From Verrucomicrobiales bacterium (GTDB taxonomy: Bacteria > Verrucomicrobiota > Verrucomicrobiia > Limisphaerales > J093), in contig JACKPW010000003.1 in NCBI GenBank assembly GCA_024233215.1, positions 62,001 through 126,000 of the forward strand: 64,000 nt of DNA, read 5' to 3'. This document shows positions 25,901 to 33,253 of the stretch, piece by piece. The notes below the pieces were generated by a model. The model saw only the letters and a list, made by a program, of their open reading frames with translations, had not been told where the DNA came from and ran no database searches. A program made the position numbers and the translations under genes. How positions within the stretch are numbered: the first letter of the stretch is position 1; each line of letters opens with the position of its first letter.

Positions 25901-26075
25901 CCTGGTCGGTCGTGTTGCTGACCGTCAGACAGAGCCGTTGCGACCAACAGCCGCCGTTGGCCAGCGACAGCGAGTTCGGCCAGGGGGAGGCGGTTGCCAC
26001 CAGGCAGGCAACCGGGGTCGACAGCAACAGTCGGAAGGCGCAGACGACGGCGCCGGAATTGGAGGCAGGGAACAT
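22989..26075 (-). CDS. Large secreted DUF4091 protein (glycoside-hydrolase-like)
   Basis: A 1028-residue protein. The N-terminus (AFRLLLSTPVACLVATASPWP) looks like a signal sequence. Residues about 280-430 form a sandwich domain (FEQGDSGADPAGW, GSRSLELTVPTNGNHEWLGW, YLLSGWLRSIDLQGS) like carbohydrate-binding modules. The C-terminal 500 residues match DUF4091 and its GH123-like TIM barrel: LRAIFDLRFGPGGGFG, WADRFVYYISDEPHF with acidic catalytic-type residues, GFEFWGLAWWTYNPW and EQIREGLEDYEALFLL. The substrate is unknown; it is likely exported and acts on complex glycans. It is convergent with the hypothetical at 22256-22834; the 154-base gap between them shows nothing clear. Confidence 0.85.
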   Translation of the reverse strand: MFPASNSGAVVCAFRLLLSTPVACLVATASPWPNSLSLANGGCWSQRLCLTVSNTTDQAISGEALCLALPGLAGTPVASLRACRADGVELLHELLDPRGNARRSGELRADDQWILPVECPPHSTASLWIYAGNTNAWPVPDFLPAKFTGHAEPAVGGRFQVSVGEVESLHLEPAGPIKPKSGPTWRHWAEVRVRSFATTPRRALVRVNLRWALTLLPGLAVPVPVKAATADGMDLETFQLGRGADLLFGAGLAPRSEARFQIGFGSGAEWEDGAVLRDYSRLLAGTLNLARNGSFEQGDSGADPAGWLAPAPDGTGGRGAGFSDDARFGSRSLELTVPTNGNHEWLGWRSREIPVKPGATYLLSGWLRSIDLQGSATIHAHFHNGQGGLTRSGAMVSTQPNVSGTCDWMNSSGFLEAPPDAATIQVHLTLNTEGTLRHDGIVLCEVVDGGVVSAHSPAERTPTPRLAVWEVNPLVKVFPDTPPQEPAQAVSVELARNESEVFQLALRSGERGPASVNLTVSPLRNAGGNELPALKIERVGYVPVDHPSAYYQTDVPEWCRKVPRGAGATDGWAGWWPDPLVPGSRVDLKPGQTQAVWFTVDAPAATVPGQYQAELSLGPGSGTSLSLPLNVRVLPFTLPKPGHLRAIFDLRFGPGGGFGNGIESREDRRQWLRFMAEHRLGINEIQPAPKFSYRDGRVSMDPTEFDETARYCFDELGMNVAYTPHFFYLFGWAYPPKKLFGLEPWTPEWTDAFQQSYRLFADHLREMGWADRFVYYISDEPHFQHPFVVEQMQKLCALIHEVDKTIPIYSSTWRHCAAWDDSLDLWGIGQYGCFPTDDMQRLQRAGKQMWFTCDGQMATDTPFLATERLLPYYCFKYRAGGFEFWGLAWWTYNPWEVGWHRFIRQSNEGKDYYWVRYPDGDGYLAYPGKPVGLEGPVSTIRLEQIREGLEDYEALFLLADRVAEMKRAGRMAPDDAERALSMARALVTIPNAGGLRSTEILPDPDRIPAVRKAVNAALVRLLQDRSDR

Positions 26076-26177
26076 GACGGGAGCAGGCTAGGTTCGGTCC
26101 CGCTGCGATCTCAAGGAGGAAACCGGTGACCCCGGGTTTGCTGCCGGCCCGGCGGCGGAAGATTCCCCCTGTTCCCT

Positions 26178-26206
26178 TTGCTTTCCCGAGGCTTCGCGAC
26201 TAGGCT
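26178..26206 (+). promoter_or_regulatory. Candidate promoter for coaD
   Basis: TTGCTT at 26178-26183, a 17-base spacer, and TAGGCT at 26201-26206. Only eight bases separate the -10 from the coaD ATG at 26215 and no Shine-Dalgarno is present, so the transcript should be leaderless or nearly so. Confidence 0.6.
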
Positions 26207-26214
26207 TTCGAGCC

Positions 26215-26733
26215 ATGCAAATCGCGGTTTACCCCGGGAGCTTCGACCCGATCACCTACGGGCACCTGGACGTGATCCAACGGGCGGCGCGGTTGTTCGA
26301 TCAGGTGATCGTGGCGGTGGCGCAGAACGAGGAGAAGCATCCGTTTTTCACACTTGAGGAACGGTGCAAACTGGCGGCGACCGCGACCGCCGGCCTGGCC
26401 AACGTGGAGGTGGATTCGTTTCGCAGTCTGCTGATCGACTACGTCCTGCAACGGAAGGCGCGGGTGATTCTGCGGGGGCTGCGGGCGGTGTCGGACTTTG
26501 AGTTCGAGTTTCAGCTGGCGCTGACGAACCGCCGGATCAACGAACAGATCGAGACGATCTTCATGATGCCGCGGGACACCTACACCTTTCTGAGTTCGCG
26601 CATTGTGAAGGAGGTTTGCCGGCTGGGCGGGGATGTCAGCCCGTTTGTGCCACCGCCGGTACGCTCCGCCTTGCAGGCGCGCTACGCGGAACTCGCGGAG
26701 AGCGCCCATTGCAATCGGTCGCACATTGGGTAG
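26215..26733 (+). CDS. coaD: Phosphopantetheine adenylyltransferase
   Basis: A 172-residue protein, normal length. The nucleotidyltransferase signature is complete: YPGSFDPITYGHLDVIQRA with the (T/H)xGH motif, VAVAQNEEKHPFFTLEER, LLIDYVLQRKARVILRGLRA with the RGLR motif, EFQLALTNRRI, and TYTFLSSRIVKEVCRLGGDVS with the SSxxVK motif. It joins AMP to 4'-phosphopantetheine in the fourth step of coenzyme A synthesis. It opens a cluster with DUF177, rpmF, plsX and fabH, tying coenzyme A and lipid synthesis to translation. Confidence 0.97.
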   Translation: MQIAVYPGSFDPITYGHLDVIQRAARLFDQVIVAVAQNEEKHPFFTLEERCKLAATATAGLANVEVDSFRSLLIDYVLQRKARVILRGLRAVSDFEFEFQLALTNRRINEQIETIFMMPRDTYTFLSSRIVKEVCRLGGDVSPFVPPPVRSALQARYAELAESAHCNRSHIG

Positions 26734-26798
26734 AATGAGGGCGTTCATGAGGCCGGTGACGGACCGGTGCTGCGTGAAGGAAAGAGAAAGGCCAGCAA

Positions 26799-27293
26799 AT
26801 GAATCCACTCGCTGTCAGCCTTCGGCAACTTGAACAGGACGATGCCGTCACGCTCCAGGGGGACATTGATGCCGATCAGCTTCAGATTGAGAGCTTTGAC
26901 GAGGTGATCGAGATCGCGGGACCGCTGCGCTACGAACTGACGGCGGAACTGCATGGGGACGCGCTGCTGGTGATGGGGGATCTGGGACTGCCCTTGAAAT
27001 GCACCTGCGTGCGTTGTCTCCGGTCCTTTCCGTATGAGGTCGAACTGGAGGGGTGGTCATCCCTGACTCCATTGGGTGGTGAAGAAGGCTTGCAAATTGC
27101 CGGGGATTGGGTTGACTTGACGCCCTTGTTGCGGGACGATGTCGTGCTTGCGTTTCCGCAACATCCGTTGTGCGAACCTGAATGCAGCGGCCTTCCCACC
27201 CCGAAGCCCGGCGGTCAATTTGCCCCGGGAACGGATTCGGCGGGCGGGGAAAGCGCGTCCCAGTGGGCCGCTTTGGACCAATTGAAACTGTAA
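26799..27293 (+). CDS. DUF177 (YceD-like) protein
   Basis: A 164-residue protein with a Shine-Dalgarno-like gaaaggcc before the ATG. Central features are DLGLPLKCTCVRCLRSFPYEVEL with the CxxC pair (CVRC) and DWVDLTPLLRDDVVLAFPQHPLCEPEC, the classic DUF177 pattern ending in a second Cys set. DUF177/YceD is almost always encoded directly before rpmF, as here (16 bases), and its bacterial relatives affect 23S rRNA processing or accumulation. Cytoplasmic. Confidence 0.9.
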   Translation: MNPLAVSLRQLEQDDAVTLQGDIDADQLQIESFDEVIEIAGPLRYELTAELHGDALLVMGDLGLPLKCTCVRCLRSFPYEVELEGWSSLTPLGGEEGLQIAGDWVDLTPLLRDDVVLAFPQHPLCEPECSGLPTPKPGGQFAPGTDSAGGESASQWAALDQLKL

Positions 27294-27309
27294 GAATCTC
27301 GATCTCGAT

Positions 27310-27498
27310 ATGGGAGTTCCCAAGCGAAAGCCCTCCCGCAGTCGGCAGCGAATGCGCCGGGCCTACAACAGCGTCCTGCATCTGCCGCAGGTGGATACCT
27401 GCCCGCAGTGCGCCTCGCCGTACCAGCCTCATCGCGTTTGTCCGGCCTGCGGCTTTTACAAGGGGCGCCAGGTGCTGACCGTGGAGGCCGGCGCCTGA
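27310..27498 (+). CDS. rpmF: 50S ribosomal protein L32
   Basis: A 62-residue protein. The basic N-terminus GVPKRKPSRSRQRMRRAYN is followed by a zinc ribbon with four cysteines (CPQC and CPAC around residues 38-54), then GFYKGRQVL. The zinc-binding version is intact. It follows DUF177 and precedes plsX, the common bacterial order yceD-rpmF-plsX-fabH. Confidence 0.97.
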   Translation: MGVPKRKPSRSRQRMRRAYNSVLHLPQVDTCPQCASPYQPHRVCPACGFYKGRQVLTVEAGA

Positions 27499-27515
27499 GC
27501 CTGCGGAAGCGGTAC

Positions 27516-27552
27516 TAGACTGAATCCTGCCACGCAGCGGCACTGCCGCTGC
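27516..27552 (+). promoter_or_regulatory. Candidate -10 and operator palindrome before plsX
   Basis: A TAGACT box at 27516-27521 is followed by a perfect inverted repeat at 27534-27552: GCAGCGGCA, one central C, TGCCGCTGC. The repeat lies between the -10 and the plsX ATG at 27561, where a repressor would block transcription. No good -35 is seen upstream. It could instead form a hairpin in the leader RNA. Confidence 0.5.
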
Positions 27553-27560
27553 CAGTTCCC

Positions 27561-28601
27561 ATGAAGCTGGCCGTGGATGTCATGGGGGGCGACCACGGCA
27601 GTGGTGTCGTTGTTTCCGGCGCCCTGCTGGCCCTGCGAAAACTTCCGGGGATCACCCACCTGCATCTCGTGGGGAATCAGCCGGAAATCGACGCCGTACT
27701 GCGCCTGCATCCGGCGGATTCCCGGGTTCGGGTGCATCATGCCTCGGAGGTGCTCACCATGCAGGAAAAGCCGATGGTGGGACTGCGGCGGAAGAAGGAC
27801 TGCTCGATCCTCCGGGCGGTGGACCTGATCAAGGCCGGGGAGGCGGATGCCATGATCAGCCCGGGAAACACCGGCGGGGTCGTCGCCGCCTCCACGATCC
27901 GGCTCCGGCCCATGGCGGGCGTGGAGCGTCCCGCCATTGCGGCGGTCATTCCGGCACCGGAGAACGACTTCCTCCTGCTCGACGCCGGGGCGAATGTGGA
28001 ATGCCGGCCGCTGCACCTGCTGCAGTTCGCCATCATGGGGAGCGCCTATGCGCGCGAAGTGATGCACATCGCCCGACCCCGCGTCGGCCTGCTGAGCGTG
28101 GGCACCGAGGACATCAAGGGCAACGACCTCACCCAGGAGACCTTCAAGCTCTGCAAACAAGTGGACCTCCATTTTGTGGGGAACGTGGAGGGCCACGACC
28201 TGTTCCTGAACCGCGTGGACGTCGTCGTCTGCGATGGCTTCACCGGGAACATCGTGCTCAAGACCTGTGAAGGGCTGGCGACCGGGCTGTTCCGCTGGTT
28301 GCGCAAGGAACTCACGCGGAGTCCCAAGCGCGCCATGGGGGCACTGCTGGCCAAGGGGGCTTTCGTGGCGATCAAGGACCGGATCGATCCGGAGTCCCAC
28401 GGCGGGGCACCACTGCTCGGCCTCAACGGCCACGTCGTCATCGCACACGGTTCCTCGCGCGAGCATGCCACGATGAACGCGATCCGGCAGGCCGCCGAGG
28501 CCGTTCGCACCAGCTTGAACCATGTGCTGATCCGGCATATCGAGGAGGCCCAGCAACGTTTGTTCAACGCCCGCACCTCCGCCCCCATCCTTTCCGCATG
28601 A
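27561..28601 (+). CDS. plsX: Phosphate acyltransferase PlsX
   Basis: A 346-residue protein. PlsX features are the N-terminal LAVDVMGGDHGSGVVVSGAL, MQEKPMVGLRRKKDCSI, ADAMISPGNTGGVVAAS, LLDAGANVECRPLHLLQFA, VGLLSVGTEDIKGND and CDGFTGNIVLKTCEGLA, with GLNGHVVIAHGSS near the end. It makes acyl-phosphate from acyl-ACP for phospholipid synthesis. Its TGA overlaps the fabH ATG (ATGA), so the two are translationally coupled. Confidence 0.97.
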   Translation: MKLAVDVMGGDHGSGVVVSGALLALRKLPGITHLHLVGNQPEIDAVLRLHPADSRVRVHHASEVLTMQEKPMVGLRRKKDCSILRAVDLIKAGEADAMISPGNTGGVVAASTIRLRPMAGVERPAIAAVIPAPENDFLLLDAGANVECRPLHLLQFAIMGSAYAREVMHIARPRVGLLSVGTEDIKGNDLTQETFKLCKQVDLHFVGNVEGHDLFLNRVDVVVCDGFTGNIVLKTCEGLATGLFRWLRKELTRSPKRAMGALLAKGAFVAIKDRIDPESHGGAPLLGLNGHVVIAHGSSREHATMNAIRQAAEAVRTSLNHVLIRHIEEAQQRLFNARTSAPILSA

Positions 28602-29641
28602 GTGATTCCCAGCCCAGCCACGGACGGTTCCGCAATCCCCGCGCCCAACACAACTTCATCGGCCGCACCTGCTCCATCGTCGGGGTCGGGTCCTATCTCC
28701 CCGAACGGATACTCACCAATGCCGACCTGGAAAAGATGGTGGAGACCTCGGATGACTGGATCACCAGCCGGACCGGAATCAAGGAGCGGCGCATCGCTGC
28801 AGAGGGCGAAACCACCTCGGACCTGGCCGCCGCCGCCGCCCGCCGCGCCCTGGAAAACGCGGGAGTGACGGCCGCCGAAATCGACCTGATCATCGTGGCG
28901 ACGGTCACGCCCGACATGGCCTTTCCTTCAACCGCCTGCCTGGTACAAGAGAAGATCGGGGCGACGCGGGCGGCGGCCTTCGATCTCGAGGCGGCCTGCT
29001 CGGGCTTCATCTACGCGCTGGAAGTGGCCCAGCAGTTCATCGCCTCGCGCAGTTGTGACACGGTCCTGGTGATCGGTGCCGAGAAGCTCTCGTCCATCGT
29101 CGACTGGCAGGATCGGAACACCTGCGTGCTGTTTGGCGACGGGGCCGGGGCCGCGGTGCTGCAGCACCGTCCCGAGTCCCACGGTTTGCTCACCGCCTGC
29201 ATGGGGGCCGACGGCAGCAAGGGCCGGGTGTTGTGCGTCCCTGCCGGCGGATCGGCGTGTCCGGCCTCTGCCGCTTCCCTGGACCAGCGATTGCATTACA
29301 TCCGGATGGATGGGCGTGAGACCTTCAAGAACGCCGTGCAGGCCATGCTCTCGGCGGGGCGGGAGGCGATGAAGCGGTGCGAAATCGACATCAGCCAGGT
29401 TCGGTGCGTGATTCCGCATCAGGCCAACCAGCGCATCATCGACGCGGTTGGCGAGCGGCTTGGGGCCACGAAGGAGCAGGTCTTTGTCAACCTCCAGAAA
29501 TACGGCAACACCTCGGCGGCCTCGGTGGCGATTGCCCTCGACGAGGCGGTGGCGGGAGGGCACGTGAGCCGGGGGGATCTCGTGCTGCTGGTCGTCTTCG
29601 GCGGGGGATTCACCTGGGGGGCTGCCGTGATCGAATGGTGA
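28598..29641 (+). CDS. fabH: 3-oxoacyl-[acyl-carrier-protein] synthase III
   Basis: A 347-residue protein with the full KAS III triad: Cys in FDLEAACSGFIYALE, His in IPHQANQRIIDAV, and Asn in YGNTSAASVAIALDEA. Other hallmarks are VETSDDWITSRTGIKERRIA and the terminal FGGGFTWGAAVIEW. About 25 residues at the N-terminus (polar, before RTCSIVGVGSYLPE) exceed the usual length. The ATG is fixed by overlap with the plsX stop, although a later start cannot be excluded. It condenses acetyl-CoA with malonyl-ACP to start fatty acid synthesis. Confidence 0.96.
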   Translation: MSDSQPSHGRFRNPRAQHNFIGRTCSIVGVGSYLPERILTNADLEKMVETSDDWITSRTGIKERRIAAEGETTSDLAAAAARRALENAGVTAAEIDLIIVATVTPDMAFPSTACLVQEKIGATRAAAFDLEAACSGFIYALEVAQQFIASRSCDTVLVIGAEKLSSIVDWQDRNTCVLFGDGAGAAVLQHRPESHGLLTACMGADGSKGRVLCVPAGGSACPASAASLDQRLHYIRMDGRETFKNAVQAMLSAGREAMKRCEIDISQVRCVIPHQANQRIIDAVGERLGATKEQVFVNLQKYGNTSAASVAIALDEAVAGGHVSRGDLVLLVVFGGGFTWGAAVIEW

Positions 29642-29794
29642 CCCGGCCGGGCACTCCTTGACCGGGCTTGAACGGAATGTCGGTCCGTATCGGCCGGGCG
29701 CTGCAGGAGGTCGCCGGGCGGGCTTGCCCGGTGTCACCGACGAAGCGACGTTTCCTCACCTTGAAATGAATCGCCGTTGGCGATACGAGAATCA

Positions 29795-29822
29795 TTGACG
29801 GCAATGTCGCGTGTGCTAGTTT
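29795..29822 (+). promoter_or_regulatory. Candidate promoter for the PilZ/pilT genes
   Basis: TTGACG at 29795-29800, a 16-base spacer and TAGTTT at 29817-29822. The PilZ-protein ATG is 13 bases further on, giving a very short leader. The bases from 29642 to 29794, after fabH, hold only a short ccgggc hairpin with no T-run. Confidence 0.55.
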
Positions 29823-29835
29823 TTGCTCGCTGCTT

Positions 29836-30162
29836 ATGACGACCAGTAAACTGGACAAATCGGGCGTCCTCGGGCCGGCTCCCACCGGTTCGAATGAGAC
29901 GCGGTTGGTACTTCCGGCAGACCGGGTGGCCTTTCGCTCGAATGGGATTGAGTTCCTCTCCTCCCGGCCTGTGGACCAGTGGAAGGAAGTCACCGTGGAG
30001 CTGTTGTCACCCGTGGACAACCGGCCGCTGCAAGGCACCGGGGTCGTGGTGGACTGCACCGGCAATCGTCATACCGGCTACGTGGTGTCCCTGATGTTCC
30101 TGAGCATCGCTCCGGACAGCCGGAGACGATTGCAGGAGCTCTCCCAGAGCCCGATGGCCTGA
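29836..30162 (+). CDS. PilZ-domain protein
   Basis: A 108-residue protein. The central part VAFRSNGIEFLSSRPVDQWKEVTVEL, then LQGTGVVVDCTGNRHTGYVVSLMFLSI is a PilZ-like beta barrel. The canonical c-di-GMP motif RxxxR...(D/N)xSxxG is not evident, so it may be a non-binding (YcgR-unlike, PilZ-proper) variant as in PilZ of type IV pili. It sits 30 bases before pilT, which supports a role in twitching or pilus control. Confidence 0.75.
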   Translation: MTTSKLDKSGVLGPAPTGSNETRLVLPADRVAFRSNGIEFLSSRPVDQWKEVTVELLSPVDNRPLQGTGVVVDCTGNRHTGYVVSLMFLSIAPDSRRRLQELSQSPMA

Positions 30163-30192
30163 TCCGCCGGCCGCCGCTGCGACCACCACCGC

Positions 30193-31281
30193 ATGGAACT
30201 CTTCAATCGTATTCTGCGCACCGCCGTTGATGGCGGTGCCTCCGACATTCACATCAAGCTCGGTGGGCCGGTCTACTTCCGCATCGACGGGGAGTTGGTC
30301 GCCATCGAGGCGCCGGTGCCGACGAAGGAGTGGCTGACGAACGTGGTTGAGCGCATGGTCCCACCCCATGCCAAGGGGCGCTTGGAGAAGGATCGTGAGG
30401 TGGACTTCTCCTACTACATTCCCGACGTGGGACGTTTCCGCACGAACGTCTACCAGGAGACGGGCGAATGGTGCATCGCGATGCGCTACGTAAAGGTCAA
30501 GGTGCCCAGCTTCGACGAATTGGGGCTCCTGCACGTCCTGAAGAAGCTGGCGGAGGCGCCGCGCGGCATCGTGCTGGTCTCGGGAACGACGGGTTGCGGC
30601 AAAAGCACCACCCTGGCGGCGATGCTGGAGCACATCAACAGCACCCAGAAGCGTCACGTCATCACCCTCGAGGATCCGATTGAGTACGTCTTCGAGGACA
30701 ACCAGTGCGTCATCGAACAGCGTGAGGTCGGTCTGGACACCGGCTCCTTTGCGATGGGCCTGAAGCACATTCTGCGTCAGGATCCGGACATCATCATGAT
30801 CGGGGAGATGCGTGATTCCGTCAGTTTCATGGCGGCCATCAACGCGGCGGACACCGGTCACCTGGTCTTCTCCACGCTCCACACCACCTCGGCGTCCCAG
30901 GCCGTCGGTCGCATTCTCGACTTCTTCAAGGCGGACGAGCGGGATCAGGTGCGGCGCCAGTTGGTGGGCACCCTGCGGGCGATTGTCTGCCAGCGCATGG
31001 TCGGCAAGGCGGGCGGGGGCGTGATCCCGGCACTCGAGATCCTGATCAACACTCCCACGGTTCGCAAGCTGCTCGAGGAAAACCGGCTGGAGAAGCTCGC
31101 GGCAGCCATTGAAACCGGCGTGGACGACGGCATGCAGACGTTCAACCAGGCGCTGTTCAACCTGGTCAAGGAAGGCAGGGTCACCGAGAAGGAGGCCCTG
31201 AACAAGGCCACGAACGCGCAGGCGCTCGAAATGAACTTCAAGGGCATCTTCCTCGACGAGGCGCGGCGGATTCTGTCGTAA
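30193..31281 (+). CDS. pilT: Type IV pilus retraction ATPase PilT
   Basis: A 362-residue AAA-type secretion ATPase. Motifs: GASDIHIKLGGPVYFRIDG at the start, Walker A SGTTGCGKSTTLAAML, Asp box ITLEDPIEYVF, Walker B DPDIIMIGEMRD, His box HLVFSTLHTTSASQAVGRI. The PilT-type C-terminal block is GVIPALEILINTPTVRKLL; instead of the AIRNLIRE box it continues EENRLEKLAAAIETG. Variation here is seen in PilU-like proteins, so PilU is an alternative name. It powers pilus retraction at the inner membrane. Confidence 0.93.
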   Translation: MELFNRILRTAVDGGASDIHIKLGGPVYFRIDGELVAIEAPVPTKEWLTNVVERMVPPHAKGRLEKDREVDFSYYIPDVGRFRTNVYQETGEWCIAMRYVKVKVPSFDELGLLHVLKKLAEAPRGIVLVSGTTGCGKSTTLAAMLEHINSTQKRHVITLEDPIEYVFEDNQCVIEQREVGLDTGSFAMGLKHILRQDPDIIMIGEMRDSVSFMAAINAADTGHLVFSTLHTTSASQAVGRILDFFKADERDQVRRQLVGTLRAIVCQRMVGKAGGGVIPALEILINTPTVRKLLEENRLEKLAAAIETGVDDGMQTFNQALFNLVKEGRVTEKEALNKATNAQALEMNFKGIFLDEARRILS

Positions 31282-31304
31282 CCCATCCCAAATCCCCTCT
31301 CCCG

Positions 31305-31335
31305 CGCCGGCGCCTCAGGCAGGCTCCGGCGTTTT
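31305..31335 (+). terminator. Intrinsic terminator after pilT
   Basis: CGCCGG and GCCT on the left pair with AGGC and CCGGCG on the right (one internal mismatch), loop caggc, followed by TTTT at 31332-31335 and a further T-rich stretch. It ends the pilT transcript and faces the convergent murQ fusion gene. Confidence 0.8.
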
Positions 31336-31364
31336 GCTTTTCCAGGGGTGGCCCCACCGCCGGT

Positions 31365-33203
31365 TCAGCCGCAACGTCCCAGTTCCTGCAAAGCCTGCTT
31401 CACGACCCATCCCTGACGGGTCAATGCCATCCGGGCCGCCTCCTCGCCCGCGCCCGTCAACTCCCGCACGATGCGCACCGCCCGCTCGCGCAGTTTCCGG
31501 TTCGAGGGATTCAGATCGACCATGAGATTCCCGGCCACCTTGCCCAACCGCACCATGGCCAGGGTCGTGATGATGTTCAGCACCCGCTTGGTGGCGGTGC
31601 CCGCCTTCAGGCGGGTGGAGCCGGTCAGTAGTTCCGGCCCGGTGTCCGGACAGATCCGCACGGTGGGCCGCAGGGCCGCCGGATGGCGCAGGTTCGGGTT
31701 GAAGCAAAGCAGCACGGTCGCCGCCCCCACTTCCCGCGCCGCCTGCAGGGCGCCCCAAACGAACCGCGTGCGACCGCTGGCAGCGATTCCCATGACGACG
31801 TCTTTCGCTCCGATCCGCCGGAATCCCATGGCTTCCGCGCCCGCCGCGAAGTCATCCTCGGCCCCCTCCACCGCGGCCCACAACGCCCGTTGACCGCCCG
31901 CGATGATGCCCTGAACCATCGCGGGATCCGCGCGGAATGTCGGCGGACACTCGCTGGCATCCAATACCCCCAGACGGCCGCTGGTTCCGGCTCCGACATA
32001 GAACAACCGCCCCCCCTGTTGAAGCGCCCGGGCGACGATCCGAACCGTGCGTTCGATCGGAACTCGAACCGCGGCCAGCGCAGCCGACACCCGGTCCTCC
32101 TCCGCCAGCATCAGCCCCACCGCCGCGCGTAACGACATTCGGTCCAGGTTCATCGATCGCGGATTGCGTTCTTCCGTGGGAGGAAGGCCGGTCGCTTCCG
32201 GCAGCTGGACGGGATCCGGGGAAGGGACGTTTTGCCGGCTGCGGCGTCGCGTGGGGGTTGGGATTTCCCCGGGGGCACCCGCCCCCGCGACCGCCAGTTT
32301 CATGGCTCCGCGGGCACCCTCCTCCTCGAGGATCCGCACTTCCGCGCCGGACCGGGCGGCAAGCAATCCTCGTTTCACCTGACGGGCCAGATACGGACAG
32401 CGGAGGAGGCAGCCACCGGCGAGCACGAACTGGACAGGTTCGTCAGGGCCGGCCAGTTGCCTCGCACAGGCCTGCGCATCCGTCACCAGGGCGGCCGCGG
32501 CTTCCGAGAGCAACCCGCGGCACAACCGGTCCCCGGTGGCGACTCCCTGAAAGACCTCCACCGCCAGCGCGGCAATCTCGGGTTTGGCAGCGTGGACGGA
32601 CCAGTCCACCAGTTCGCCCGGTTCGTTCATCGCCAGCGCCCGCAACAATCTCGCGCCAAGCTCCGGCCAGGTGCCCTGCCGGTCCAGGATCTCCAGGACC
32701 ACACGCAAGGCGGCCAACCCGATGGCATGGCCGCTTCCCCGGTCGCCCAGAACGTGTCCCCATCCGCCTGCCTTGACGGATTCCCCGGCCTGACTCCGCC
32801 CGAAGCAGCAGGATCCCGTTCCACTCAGCACCAGCACCGACACGCGGGCCCGGGAAGTCGGGGCGGCGGCCAGCGCGGTTTCAAGGTCGTTCCCGACCCA
32901 GAGCGACTCTCGCGGCCACACGTCCGTCGCCAGGCGGCGCAATCGTTCCCGATCTGCATCCGTGCGCACTCCGGCCATGCCGATCCCCACAGCCATTGCC
33001 CCGGGAAACCGCGCCGCAATCCGGCGCAGGTGACGCTTCAGCGCCGCGTCGGAAAGCAACCGGAGGTTGGCGGCCGCGAACTCGCCGCGGGCGGTTTCCC
33101 CCCCGTCAGGATCGCCCAGCACCGCGACGCTGTGGGTGGCGCCGCACTCGATGCCAAGGACGCATCGCGCGGGATTGAGGGGAGGCGGTGCGTTCCGGGG
33201 CAT
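31365..33203 (-). CDS. murQ: Fusion of BadF/BcrA-type sugar kinase with N-acetylmuramic acid 6-phosphate etherase
   Basis: A 612-residue protein. Residues about 1-315 are a BadF/BadG-type ASKHA kinase: VLGIECGATHSVAVLGD, VLSGTGSCCFGRS, GDRGSGHAIGLAAL and FVLAGGCLL are the phosphate- and adenosine-binding motifs. After a linker, residues about 340-612 are a complete MurQ: TEERNPRSMNLDRMSL at its start, FYVGAGTSGRLGVLDASE with the catalytic Glu, AVEGAEDDFAAG, GIAASGRTRFV and AGTATKRVLNIITT. Known BadF-type MurK kinases phosphorylate MurNAc and GlcNAc; MurQ then removes lactate from MurNAc-6-P. The fusion would turn MurNAc into GlcNAc-6-P in one polypeptide. Cytoplasmic. The kinase substrate is inferred. 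Confidence 0.92.
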   Translation of the reverse strand: MPRNAPPPLNPARCVLGIECGATHSVAVLGDPDGGETARGEFAAANLRLLSDAALKRHLRRIAARFPGAMAVGIGMAGVRTDADRERLRRLATDVWPRESLWVGNDLETALAAAPTSRARVSVLVLSGTGSCCFGRSQAGESVKAGGWGHVLGDRGSGHAIGLAALRVVLEILDRQGTWPELGARLLRALAMNEPGELVDWSVHAAKPEIAALAVEVFQGVATGDRLCRGLLSEAAAALVTDAQACARQLAGPDEPVQFVLAGGCLLRCPYLARQVKRGLLAARSGAEVRILEEEGARGAMKLAVAGAGAPGEIPTPTRRRSRQNVPSPDPVQLPEATGLPPTEERNPRSMNLDRMSLRAAVGLMLAEEDRVSAALAAVRVPIERTVRIVARALQQGGRLFYVGAGTSGRLGVLDASECPPTFRADPAMVQGIIAGGQRALWAAVEGAEDDFAAGAEAMGFRRIGAKDVVMGIAASGRTRFVWGALQAAREVGAATVLLCFNPNLRHPAALRPTVRICPDTGPELLTGSTRLKAGTATKRVLNIITTLAMVRLGKVAGNLMVDLNPSNRKLRERAVRIVRELTGAGEEAARMALTRQGWVVKQALQELGRCG

Positions 33204-33253
33204 GACGGAGGTTGAAGGTGTTTGGGGCTGAGGTGGGACTTGCTGCAGGGGGG

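Noticed and set aside
29701..29794. Terminator after fabH
   Set aside because: A short ccgggc hairpin is present but no T-run follows, so I did not call it.
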